Below, piece by piece: positions 45,542 to 53,181 of a stretch of DNA of 64,000 nucleotides. The stretch lies in the NCBI RefSeq assembly GCF_029076845.1, contig NZ_JARESE010000015.1, positions 62,001 to 126,000 on the forward strand. Reading direction: 5' to 3'. Position 1 is the first letter of the stretch; every line of letters begins with the position of its first letter. This stretch comes from Novosphingobium album (ex Liu et al. 2023). Lineage in GTDB: Bacteria; Pseudomonadota; Alphaproteobacteria; Sphingomonadales; Sphingomonadaceae. The position numbers were made by a program, and so were the translations under genes. Under the pieces are notes generated by a model, which made no database searches, was not told the origin of the DNA, and saw only the letters and a list, made by a program, of their open reading frames with translations.

Positions 45542-46957
45542 TCAGATATCCTCGTCGACGGTCCAGTGGACGAAGCGCGCGAGCGGATACATCGCGTCAT
45601 GCGGGCTGCCCAGCGTGTTGCGGGCGGCCGAGCCCAGCCGCACGATCCGCTGTGCCCCGGCGCCGGCAAGGCCATCGCGCAGGCGCGCCTTGTGCTGGGC
45701 GGGATAGACGCCGACCGTCTGCGTCGCCACGTTGACATAGCGGAACGCGTCTTCCAGCCGCGCCACCGGGATCACGTTGGCGGTCTTGTTGACCGGATGG
45801 AAATCCACCGGCTCGGGCGATCGGATGACCACGCCGGCACCGTCGGGATGGCCCCAGACGCGATATTCGCCGCCCATCGCCGTCAGCACCTTGATCTCGT
45901 CGCGGATATCGGCCGGCGGCGGCTGCCCCTTGGCCGAGGCATATTCGCGGTCTACCGCCAAGCGCGCCAGCAGCTTTTCGCAGAACCTGTCGATTCCCTC
46001 CGCCGGCCCTTCGGCGAAGACGAAGCGGCTGGCGATGCAGGCTTCCTGGTTGAACACGGTGATGTCGGCGGCGGCCAGCTCGGCCACTTCGTCCATCGTT
46101 TCCTCGCTGGCGAAAGCCTCCGGCCCGATGATCGAGATCGACGCCTTGGGATCGAACGAGATGAGCTGCAGGCCGGGGCCGAGATACTTGATCAGGTTGT
46201 TGATCGCATCGCCGCCGCCCCAGCCGACGATCCGGTCGAAATACTGCGGGCGGAACAAGGTGCGCTCGATCGCCTCGTCCCCGCCGCGCCAGTAGACGGC
46301 AGTGAAGGCGCGGACCACGGGATGGTCGGGATCGATATCGGCCATCGTGCGCAGGATCGCGACCACCGTGAAAGGATCGCTGGACGGCATCTTGATCAGG
46401 TTGACCGCCTTGACCAGCGCGCCTTGCGAGATCGTGGCGAAGGCGCCGCTGGGCGAATTGCCGGCCGCGATGTGGACCAGCCGGGGCGGGAAGGCGCGAA
46501 TCCGGGCGCGCTGGCCATAAGGGTCGGTTCGCTCCACCCAGCCGTCGAGGAAGGCGGGATCGTGGAAGTTCGCCTCGACCTGGAATTCCAGCGCCTCGCG
46601 CGTGGCGAAGCGGCCGGGGCGCCGGTAGATGTTCTCGATCACCGCCTTGGGCAACGGATTGGTCTTCGCGGTGCGTTCCAGGCATTCCTGGAGATAGGGA
46701 TTGATCTTGTAATCCAGCCGCTGCCCGGTCTCGACCAGGAAGTCGATGATCTCGCCCAGCTTCACGTCGAACAGCGGGCCGGGCTCGGCGCGCGGCGTCA
46801 CCAGATCGTCGAGATTGAGCTTTGGCGAGGCGAAGGCCACGCCCAGATCGCGCGAGACGTGGCGCGCCTCGTCGCGATCGACCAGCTTGCCGCGAATGAA
46901 GAACGGCGCGCGGACGGCCTCGCCCGCCGCCGCGCCCAGGCTCGTCAGGTCGGTCAT
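45542..46957 (-). CDS. LuxC-family acyl-CoA reductase
   Basis: NADPH-dependent enzyme that reduces an activated acyl group to the aldehyde. The 471-residue length matches LuxC (about 480). Landmarks are a conserved PPRLVHIAAGNSPSGAFAT region, the nucleotide-binding GWGGGDAINN around 245-254, and the nucleophile C307 in VFNQEACIASRFVF, equivalent to the acylated cysteine of luminous-bacteria LuxC. The ATG overlaps the upstream LuxE-like gene (ATGA). No luciferase (luxAB) or luxD thioesterase gene is nearby, so this is not a light-emitting system; the acyl substrate is unknown. Confidence 0.87.
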   Translation of the reverse strand: MTDLTSLGAAAGEAVRAPFFIRGKLVDRDEARHVSRDLGVAFASPKLNLDDLVTPRAEPGPLFDVKLGEIIDFLVETGQRLDYKINPYLQECLERTAKTNPLPKAVIENIYRRPGRFATREALEFQVEANFHDPAFLDGWVERTDPYGQRARIRAFPPRLVHIAAGNSPSGAFATISQGALVKAVNLIKMPSSDPFTVVAILRTMADIDPDHPVVRAFTAVYWRGGDEAIERTLFRPQYFDRIVGWGGGDAINNLIKYLGPGLQLISFDPKASISIIGPEAFASEETMDEVAELAAADITVFNQEACIASRFVFAEGPAEGIDRFCEKLLARLAVDREYASAKGQPPPADIRDEIKVLTAMGGEYRVWGHPDGAGVVIRSPEPVDFHPVNKTANVIPVARLEDAFRYVNVATQTVGVYPAQHKARLRDGLAGAGAQRIVRLGSAARNTLGSPHDAMYPLARFVHWTVDEDI

Positions 46958-48297
46958 GCCACACCCCTTACATAAGCGTCGATCGTGCCGGCGCAGGTGA
47001 TCTTGTCGCCATCGCCCAGATCGGCATAGCGCACGATATCTGGGCCGATCGTCGGCCCCTGGTGCCCGCAATCGCACTTGCCGTAGCGCACGGTGATCTT
47101 GTCGCCCGAGATCACGCCGCCCCAGCGGCCGTCGAGCGACAGGTCGAAGAAGCCGGCGCGCCCTTCGGCTTCGCCGTTCGTCGCGGGGACCAGCGCCTCG
47201 CCGCCCTCGTCCAGCAGCAGCAGGATCAGCCAGGGCGGCACATGGTAGCGGCCTTTCGCGCAGCGCGGCATCGTCGTGTTGAGTTCCTGCATACCGTAAT
47301 ACTGGAACAGCCGCTCGTAGCGGACATTGTAGGTCTCCATCAGGATCTGCAGGTAATCGGGGGGCAGCACCGCGCCCTTGGGGCCGCCACCCAGGAACAT
47401 CGCGTTTTCCGGGTGATAGTCACCGGCACCATAGCCTTGCGCGCGGATTTTGCCGGTCATCTGGAACAGCAGCCCCAATTGGCCGGAGATCAGCAGCTTT
47501 TCGCCGCGATGCGCGATCAGCGCCTCGATCGTGCGTTCCATGCCGCTGTCGATCCCGGCCTGGCGCTCGGCGGCGATCCGCTCATAGTCGGTCAGTTCGT
47601 TGGGCGTGGCGGTGCCGTCGGCAATGGCGCGGCGCAGCGCCACCATGCGGCTCACCTGGCCGATCGTGATCGGCGGTGCCGGGAAATTGAAATCGTCGCC
47701 ATTGGTGAAATTGTCAGCGATCGCCGCGCGGCTGTCGGCATTGCGCGGGCTCGTGGGGACAGGCACCGTCCCCATGAGCTTGAAATCGTGCGCGGGCGCG
47801 ATGCCGGTGCCCCAGGCGAAGGCCATGGCCGCATTGCGCCGGCTGAACGCGCGATCGGGCGCGGCCGCCGCGATCATCGAGCACTTGCCGGTGGTCCCGC
47901 TGGAGCACGATACGAACGTACCGGCCGCCTCCAGCCGGCGCAGCCAGTCATCGATGTCGGCGATGCCCGCGCGATCGACGCCGGTGATCGGATAAGTCGA
48001 GACTGTCTCCAGCCAGCGCTCGAGCCGGTCCCACTTGCCTTGCACCAGCCAGCTTTCGGGATAGCTCTTGTACGTGGTGTGGGCGAAGAGCAGCGGCACC
48101 AGATCGGCAAGATCCGTAATCGCGGCGATGCCCGATGCTTCGGCCTGATGCCGCAGCAGCCCGATCTCGCCCAGCCTCTGCTGGAAGCGCGCGTTTGCCG
48201 CGGCGATCTGCGCGGGGCGGATTTCCTCATAGGGAATGTCATAGCGATCGCCCGCCGCGACCAGCGCCAGCAGACGTTCGATCTGCTCACTCATCAT
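46954..48297 (-). CDS. LuxE-like acyl-protein synthetase / acyl-activating enzyme
   Basis: Adenylates a carboxylic acid and passes the acyl group to LuxC. The 447-residue protein carries the AMP-forming P-loop FVSCSSGTTGKCS (residues 128-140), a mid-region YYGMQELNTTMPRC, metal- or structure-like cysteines in YGKCDCGHQGP, and a C-terminal KITCAGTIDAY whose C435 could be the acyl-carrying cysteine. It is first in the operon, then LuxC, then SDR. Divergent from a TetR regulator with about 90 bp between starts. The two start ATGs (48297, 48294) follow GGGGAG. Confidence 0.82.
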   Translation of the reverse strand: MMSEQIERLLALVAAGDRYDIPYEEIRPAQIAAANARFQQRLGEIGLLRHQAEASGIAAITDLADLVPLLFAHTTYKSYPESWLVQGKWDRLERWLETVSTYPITGVDRAGIADIDDWLRRLEAAGTFVSCSSGTTGKCSMIAAAAPDRAFSRRNAAMAFAWGTGIAPAHDFKLMGTVPVPTSPRNADSRAAIADNFTNGDDFNFPAPPITIGQVSRMVALRRAIADGTATPNELTDYERIAAERQAGIDSGMERTIEALIAHRGEKLLISGQLGLLFQMTGKIRAQGYGAGDYHPENAMFLGGGPKGAVLPPDYLQILMETYNVRYERLFQYYGMQELNTTMPRCAKGRYHVPPWLILLLLDEGGEALVPATNGEAEGRAGFFDLSLDGRWGGVISGDKITVRYGKCDCGHQGPTIGPDIVRYADLGDGDKITCAGTIDAYVRGVA

Positions 48298-48388
48298 CCT
48301 TCTCCCCGAACGGCCCGATTGCTAGAATCAAAAGAGCACCTGATTGGTATCGTTATCGTCGATTCGACTCCTACCGCAAGAGGTTTTC

Positions 48389-49063
48389 TTGAAGGCAACC
48401 GCGCAAACCCCGGCCGCCCCTCGCCGCCCGCACAGTTCCAAGATCGGCCGGCCGACCAGGGAAGAGGCCGATATCCGGCATGAGGAACTGCTCGATGCCT
48501 CGGTCGATCTGTTCCTCGAATACGGCTATGACGGCGCGACGCTTGAACGCATCGCCAGTTCGGTGGGCATGACCAAGCGCACGATCTACTCGCGCCACGA
48601 AGACAAGGCCGCGCTGTTCAAGGCCACGGTCCAGCGTGCCATCGAACGGCTGACCGCCGACCAGGACGAAAAGCTCCGCTCGCTGGCGGCGGCGGAACTC
48701 GAACTCGCCCTGGTCGAAGTGGCGCGGATGCGCGTGCGGCAGGTGACGAGCCCGATCGGCGTGAAGCTGCAACGGCTGGTGAATGCCGAGGCGTTCCGCT
48801 TTCCCGAGATCTTCGTCGCCGCGGCCGAGCAAGTGACCCGGCCGGTGGTGGCCGCGCTGGCGGCGCTGCTGCTGCGCGATGCCGAAAAGGGCCTCATCGT
48901 CGCCGGGCGGCCGGAGATGGCCGCCACCGCGTTCATGAGCATGGTGGTGGGCGGCCCGGCGCGCGTGGTCGCCTCGGGCAACCCGGTGGATGAGGCCGAG
49001 ATGGAGGACCGGATCGCCTATTCCGTCCGGCTCCTGCTCGACGGCCTGCGCCCGCGCGACTGA
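48389..49063 (+). CDS. TetR/AcrR-family repressor divergent from the LuxE-LuxC-SDR operon
   Basis: A 224-residue regulator with an N-terminal TetR helix-turn-helix (EELLDASVDLFLEYGYDGATLERIASSVGMTKRTIYSRHEDKAALF, split here by position at about 45-90) and a helical ligand-binding C terminus of the type seen in acyl- or aromatic-responsive members. The likely start is TTG at 48389, with AAGAGG six bases upstream; TTG at 48344 is an alternative. Because it faces the acid-reducing operon across a 90-bp gap, it probably represses it and is relieved by the pathway's acid or CoA ester. I found no clean palindrome in the gap. Confidence 0.88.
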   Translation: MKATAQTPAAPRRPHSSKIGRPTREEADIRHEELLDASVDLFLEYGYDGATLERIASSVGMTKRTIYSRHEDKAALFKATVQRAIERLTADQDEKLRSLAAAELELALVEVARMRVRQVTSPIGVKLQRLVNAEAFRFPEIFVAAAEQVTRPVVAALAALLLRDAEKGLIVAGRPEMAATAFMSMVVGGPARVVASGNPVDEAEMEDRIAYSVRLLLDGLRPRD

Positions 49064-49306
49064 GAGTCGGCTTGGCAACGCGCGGAAAAGGCGCATTTTA
49101 CAGCGAGTTCCGGGGCCGGCGAAAGTAATTGATCGCCGAATCGCCTTGATCCGCCGGACTTTTCAGCATGGATCGAAATGACTTCAGAATGAAGACAATT
49201 AGCCTGATCTAACGCGGAGACTGGATTGCGGGCCAATATCCGGTCTGCTAGGGTTAACATTACAAACAGAACAAGCTTAACAGCTTCAAGTCTGGCGGTG
49301 AGAGGC

Positions 49307-49801
49307 ATGGTTACCGGCACAAGGCCGCACGCGCTGGCGCGCGAATTGCGGCAAATTGCTGATATCTTGGAACAATCCGATCCAGATGATCGGATCAACG
49401 GCCATGATCAGGATTCGCTCACGGCGGATCTGATCAGGACCATCGGCGGCCGTGTGCCCAGCGATGATCTCAGCAAAGTCGCCGAGATCATTTATACTGG
49501 CAGGCGATTTAGGGACAAGGTGCTGGGGGTCGATCTGTTTGGCGAGGCAGCCTGGGATATACTGCTGGATCTTTATATTTCCGAAAGTCGCGGCCGGCGC
49601 GTTTCATTGAAAAGCGCGGCGATTGCTTCGGCCGCGCCGCCGACCACGGCGCATCGCTGGCTGGCGATCCTGGAAGAACGCGGGCTGGTGGTGCGCTGCC
49701 GCGATCTGGCCGACGCGCGGCGCATCTATATCCGCCTGACCCAGACCGCCGTCGAGAAGATGACCGCGATCCTCAGGAAGCGGGCCGAAATGCCGAAATA
49801 A
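49307..49801 (+). CDS. MarR-type winged-helix DNA-binding protein
   Basis: A 164-residue protein. After an N-terminal helical segment (ALARELRQIADILEQS), the region from 95 carries FRDKVLGVDLFGEAAWDILLDLY and a winged helix (SLKSAAIASAAPPTTAHRWLAILEERGLVVRC) followed by the wing DARRIYIRLT. This matches MarR-like proteins common in sphingomonads, whose targets are unknown. Start at 49307 (GTG at 49298 is an alternative; GAGAGG is close). The 243-bp gap before it is AT-richer and gene-free. No obvious functional partner lies beside it. Confidence 0.72.
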   Translation: MVTGTRPHALARELRQIADILEQSDPDDRINGHDQDSLTADLIRTIGGRVPSDDLSKVAEIIYTGRRFRDKVLGVDLFGEAAWDILLDLYISESRGRRVSLKSAAIASAAPPTTAHRWLAILEERGLVVRCRDLADARRIYIRLTQTAVEKMTAILRKRAEMPK

Positions 49802-49857
49802 TCGCGGGACGGGGCAGGGCGCCGGCCAGGATGCGTCCGCATCCTCGGGCCCGCGGA

Positions 49858-50037
49858 TCAGGCGTCGGCGCCGTCGAACCCGTCACCCGCGCCGAACGGG
49901 CTGCCGCGCTGGCCGACCTCCAGCACATGCAAGGCATGTTCGACATGGACTGCCGGCAGATGCAATTGCCCTTCGTCCAGCATCGCCAGGACATGTCGCA
50001 GCAAACCCACCGCCTCGGGTAAAATCGCTTCCGACAT
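49858..50037 (-). CDS. Small conserved-looking hypothetical protein (59 aa)
   Basis: Starts at the ATG at 50037 with GGAG six bases upstream and encodes SEAILPEAVGLLRHVLAMLD then EGQLHLPAVHVEHALHVLEV and a glycine-rich acidic tail. It is mainly helical and soluble. I have a weak memory of similar short proteins in other sphingomonads but cannot confirm it; function unknown. It lies downstream of, and convergent to, the MarR gene. Confidence 0.55.
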   Translation of the reverse strand: MSEAILPEAVGLLRHVLAMLDEGQLHLPAVHVEHALHVLEVGQRGSPFGAGDGFDGADA

Positions 50038-50187
50038 AGACCGCTCCACCATCCCGAATAATGTTGACCGGGCCCATACGCCGACTTCACCGCGCGGCCT
50101 ATACGGCAAACATTCCGAAACGGCATGATGCGTTCGCTGCGCGCGATATTCCGCCAGCCCGCGCGGGGACAGGGCGATCCCGGCCGG

Positions 50188-52989
50188 TCAGAACCCGGCG
50201 CCGCCGAGCTTCCAGGTCATCTCCAGGTAGATGCTGCGGCCCACGCTGTCGAACCAGCTAATGTCGTAATAGGGATAGCTGGCATAAGTCGCGTCCTTCA
50301 CCGGGTTCTTGTCGAACAGGTTGGTGACGGTCAGCGAGCCGCGCAGGTGATCGGTGAAGTCGTACTGCACGCTCGTGTTGAACAGGTAGCTGGCCTTGAT
50401 GTAGGCGTCCTCGTCATAATTCGGCAGCTTGCCCAGGCGCGTGCCGGAAAGTGTCCACGAGAGCTGCTCCAGGCTCCAGGTCAGGCTGGCGGTCGACTTG
50501 TCGCGCGGGATGTCATAGCCGCTGTCGTAGGCCAGCTTGTTGATCGTCGGATCGCCGGGATACTGGCGGAAGCTGTGCTTGAACACATGGGTGTGCGACG
50601 CGGTGAGGGCGAACAGGCCGAAATCGGTCGGCAGGTTGCCGTGGATGGCCACGTCGATGCCGCTGGTCTTCTCGTGGGCGATGTTGATCGGGTTGACCGA
50701 GACCGCGTCGAGTTCGCCCTCGTTCACGCCGCTGGCATAGCGCTGCACGCGCGCGATGGCATCCTGGCAAGTGGGGGAGTTGATGTCGACCGCGCTGCCC
50801 GCCGTGGTCTCGCCGATCCGGCAATCGGCCTCGTCGCGCAGCAACTGGTCGATCGACAGGTCCTGCACCTGGTTGGCGAGCGATACGCGGAAGTAATCGA
50901 CCGAGACGTCGAAGTGGCGGCTCGGCTGCCAGACGAAGCCGGCGTTCAGCGACTTGCTGGTTTCCGGCTTGAGCGTGCGGTTGCCGGTGCGCCGGGCGAC
51001 GATGCCCTCGTCCGAATAGGAGCAGTCGCCGATGTCCTCGTCCGGCTCCTGGGTGCGGCACTGGTAATAGTCGGTGGCGGAGGGATGGGTATTGCCCGGC
51101 CCGGTGAACACGTAATGCAGGTCCGGCGCGCGGAAGCCCGTGCCATAGGCCGCGCGCAGCAGCAGGCTGCGCATCGGGCGCAGTTCCAGGCCGCCGTTAT
51201 AGGTGAACTTGCCGATGGTGTTGCCGGCGAAGCGATAGCTGTCATAGCGCGCCGCGCCCGAAGCCTGCAGGAAGCTGGTGATGGGCACGCGCAATTCGCC
51301 GCCCAGCGCCCAGTGGCTGCGGCTGCCGTGGCCGTCGCTGTCCTTGAGGCCATAGTAGTAGTCGGTCAGCGCCAGCGGATCGGGATTGAGATCGTAGCCC
51401 TGCTTGCCCCCTTCGGCCACCGCCGCGAAGCCGACCGGGCCGGCGGGCAGATCGAACAGGGCGGTGTTGGTGACCGTTGCCGAAAGATTGTCGGTCCAGC
51501 TCTTGGGGCGATAGACCGAATAGGCGGTGATGCCGGCATATTCGGCCTGGGTGAGCGGGGTGTAGAGGCGCGCCGGATCGGCATCGAACACCGGATAGCC
51601 GCTGCCCTCGTCCGAGCCGGTCTGCGGGCCCAGGAACAGCGCGTTGGCCTTGGCGGCGATGACTTCGGGGAATTCCACTTTCGCGCGGTATTCGCTGTGG
51701 TTGAACGAAACCTCGTAGGCCCATTTGTCCGACAGCGTGCCCCGCACGCCGGGCGTGACGCTGAAAGTGGTCTGCCGGTTGCGCGTCTTCACCTGGCCGA
51801 AGCCGCCCGATTCCTCGGGCGTGAACTGGCGGTACCAGTCATCCAGGCGTTCGTCGAAAGCGTTGTAGAACGTGGTGTCGCTGCTGCCCGATGCGTCCTG
51901 GAAGCCCCATTCGAGCACGTCGGGCATGAGCGCGACCTTGCTGATGCCGAACTGAGCATCGACGAACAGTTCCAGCGCGTCCGAAATCTCGTAGCCGGCC
52001 GAAGCGAAGCTGTTGAAGCCCTCGCGCCGCGAGATCACCGTGCCATAGCCGATCGAGGTGTCGCTGCCGCAGAAGTAGCCGGGCCCGTAGTCATCGAGAT
52101 CGGGGTCATAGGCGCCGTAGCGCGGCCGCGTGGCATGATAGGTCGACCCGCCGTTGAGGTACGATAGCCCCGCGCAAGTCGCCGCGCCCGGATCGACATA
52201 TTCGTCGGCATCGGGATCGTATCGCAGGAAGGTGCGCCGGGCGATCGGGCTGGGCGTGGTCGGATTGTCGGCAACGCTGTCCTGTATCCTGCGGTCATAG
52301 GCCCAGATCGGCCGTTGCAGCAGGTATTCGACGCCGCCGACGACGTGGAAGCGGTCGGTCGACCAGCCGCTCGTCACCGCCAGGCGGTGCGATGCGCCGC
52401 CGCCATGCTCGGTGCGGCCGTGGCGATAGTCGATGGTGGTGCCGTCCACCTTGTCCTTGAGCTTGAAGTTGATGACGCCCGCGATCGCGTCCGAGCCATA
52501 GATCGCCGAGGCGCTGCCGCTCAGCACTTCGACCTGCTCGATCATGCTGACCGGGATGTTCGAGATGTCGGTGAAGTTGCTGCGGCCCTGGAAGGGCAGC
52601 GGGAAATCGGCGATGCGCCGGCCGTTCACCAGCACCAGCGTGTGGTTGGGGCCAAGCCCGCGCAAGTCCACCTGCTGCGCGCCGGGGGTGAAGCTGGCGC
52701 CGCTGAACGACTGCTGGCTCTGCGTTTCGCCCCCGTTCTGCGTGACCGCGCGCAGGATGTCGGGCACGCTGGCATAGCCGTTCTCGCGGATCATCGCGGA
52801 ATCGATGACGGTGACGGGCGCCGGGCCTTCGGTGGCGACGCGCGGAATACGCGATCCGGTGACGACGATCGCGTCGCCATTCTCCTGCGGATCGCTGTCC
52901 TGCGCGAACACGGCCTGGGGCGCGGCCAGTGCCGCGAGCGCGCAGCCAAGCGACAAGGCCCGGCGACCGCGAAATTGATGTGAACCCAT
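50188..52989 (-). CDS. TonB-dependent receptor of the cyanophycinase-isoaspartyl peptidase locus
   Basis: A 933-residue outer-membrane importer: signal peptide (to AVFA), TonB box DAIVVTGSRI, plug (VPDILRAVTQNGGETQSQQSF, VEVLSGSASAIYGSDAIAGVINF) and a long barrel ending LEMTWKLGGAGF. The GSASAIYGSDAIAGVINF type of plug is the one annotated for peptide- or oligosaccharide-linked receptors in sphingomonads. The ATG at 52989 follows GAGGGGGC. It is divergent from the cyanophycinase-isoaspartyl peptidase fusion, 192 bp apart, with a dyad between them. It is therefore a candidate porter for cyanophycin fragments or beta-aspartyl peptides; ligand is inference. Confidence 0.91.
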   Translation of the reverse strand: MGSHQFRGRRALSLGCALAALAAPQAVFAQDSDPQENGDAIVVTGSRIPRVATEGPAPVTVIDSAMIRENGYASVPDILRAVTQNGGETQSQQSFSGASFTPGAQQVDLRGLGPNHTLVLVNGRRIADFPLPFQGRSNFTDISNIPVSMIEQVEVLSGSASAIYGSDAIAGVINFKLKDKVDGTTIDYRHGRTEHGGGASHRLAVTSGWSTDRFHVVGGVEYLLQRPIWAYDRRIQDSVADNPTTPSPIARRTFLRYDPDADEYVDPGAATCAGLSYLNGGSTYHATRPRYGAYDPDLDDYGPGYFCGSDTSIGYGTVISRREGFNSFASAGYEISDALELFVDAQFGISKVALMPDVLEWGFQDASGSSDTTFYNAFDERLDDWYRQFTPEESGGFGQVKTRNRQTTFSVTPGVRGTLSDKWAYEVSFNHSEYRAKVEFPEVIAAKANALFLGPQTGSDEGSGYPVFDADPARLYTPLTQAEYAGITAYSVYRPKSWTDNLSATVTNTALFDLPAGPVGFAAVAEGGKQGYDLNPDPLALTDYYYGLKDSDGHGSRSHWALGGELRVPITSFLQASGAARYDSYRFAGNTIGKFTYNGGLELRPMRSLLLRAAYGTGFRAPDLHYVFTGPGNTHPSATDYYQCRTQEPDEDIGDCSYSDEGIVARRTGNRTLKPETSKSLNAGFVWQPSRHFDVSVDYFRVSLANQVQDLSIDQLLRDEADCRIGETTAGSAVDINSPTCQDAIARVQRYASGVNEGELDAVSVNPINIAHEKTSGIDVAIHGNLPTDFGLFALTASHTHVFKHSFRQYPGDPTINKLAYDSGYDIPRDKSTASLTWSLEQLSWTLSGTRLGKLPNYDEDAYIKASYLFNTSVQYDFTDHLRGSLTVTNLFDKNPVKDATYASYPYYDISWFDSVGRSIYLEMTWKLGGAGF

Positions 52990-53044
52990 GATGCCCCCTC
53001 GATTGCCCGCCAGCCCCGCGCGTGCCATGGCGAGCGGGGCCTGC

Positions 53045-53069
53045 TGCACTGCAACAGTGCACATGTTGC
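53045..53069. promoter_or_regulatory. Overlapping dyads in the divergent receptor/hydrolase promoter
   Basis: TGCACTG-CAA-CAGTGCA (53045-53061) is a perfect 7-bp-arm inverted repeat. It overlaps a second repeat with arms GCAACA and TGTTGC (53051-53069). They sit 56-80 bp from the receptor start and 113-137 bp from the hydrolase start, between two divergent genes. A likely binding site for the AsnC-type regulator encoded immediately downstream of the hydrolase. Confidence 0.55.
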
Positions 53070-53181
53070 GGAAGTGATCAATCATTTTGACGAAATAGAA
53101 CTGCACATTATCCTGAAGAGTATACAAAATGTCACAGCCCGCCGGAATCGCGGCGGCCGGCGCAACCGCAAGGAGAACACG

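Noticed and set aside
42056..49063. Bioluminescence (lux) operon
   Set aside because: LuxC- and LuxE-like genes are present, but there is no luxA, luxB or luxD, so light emission is not supported.
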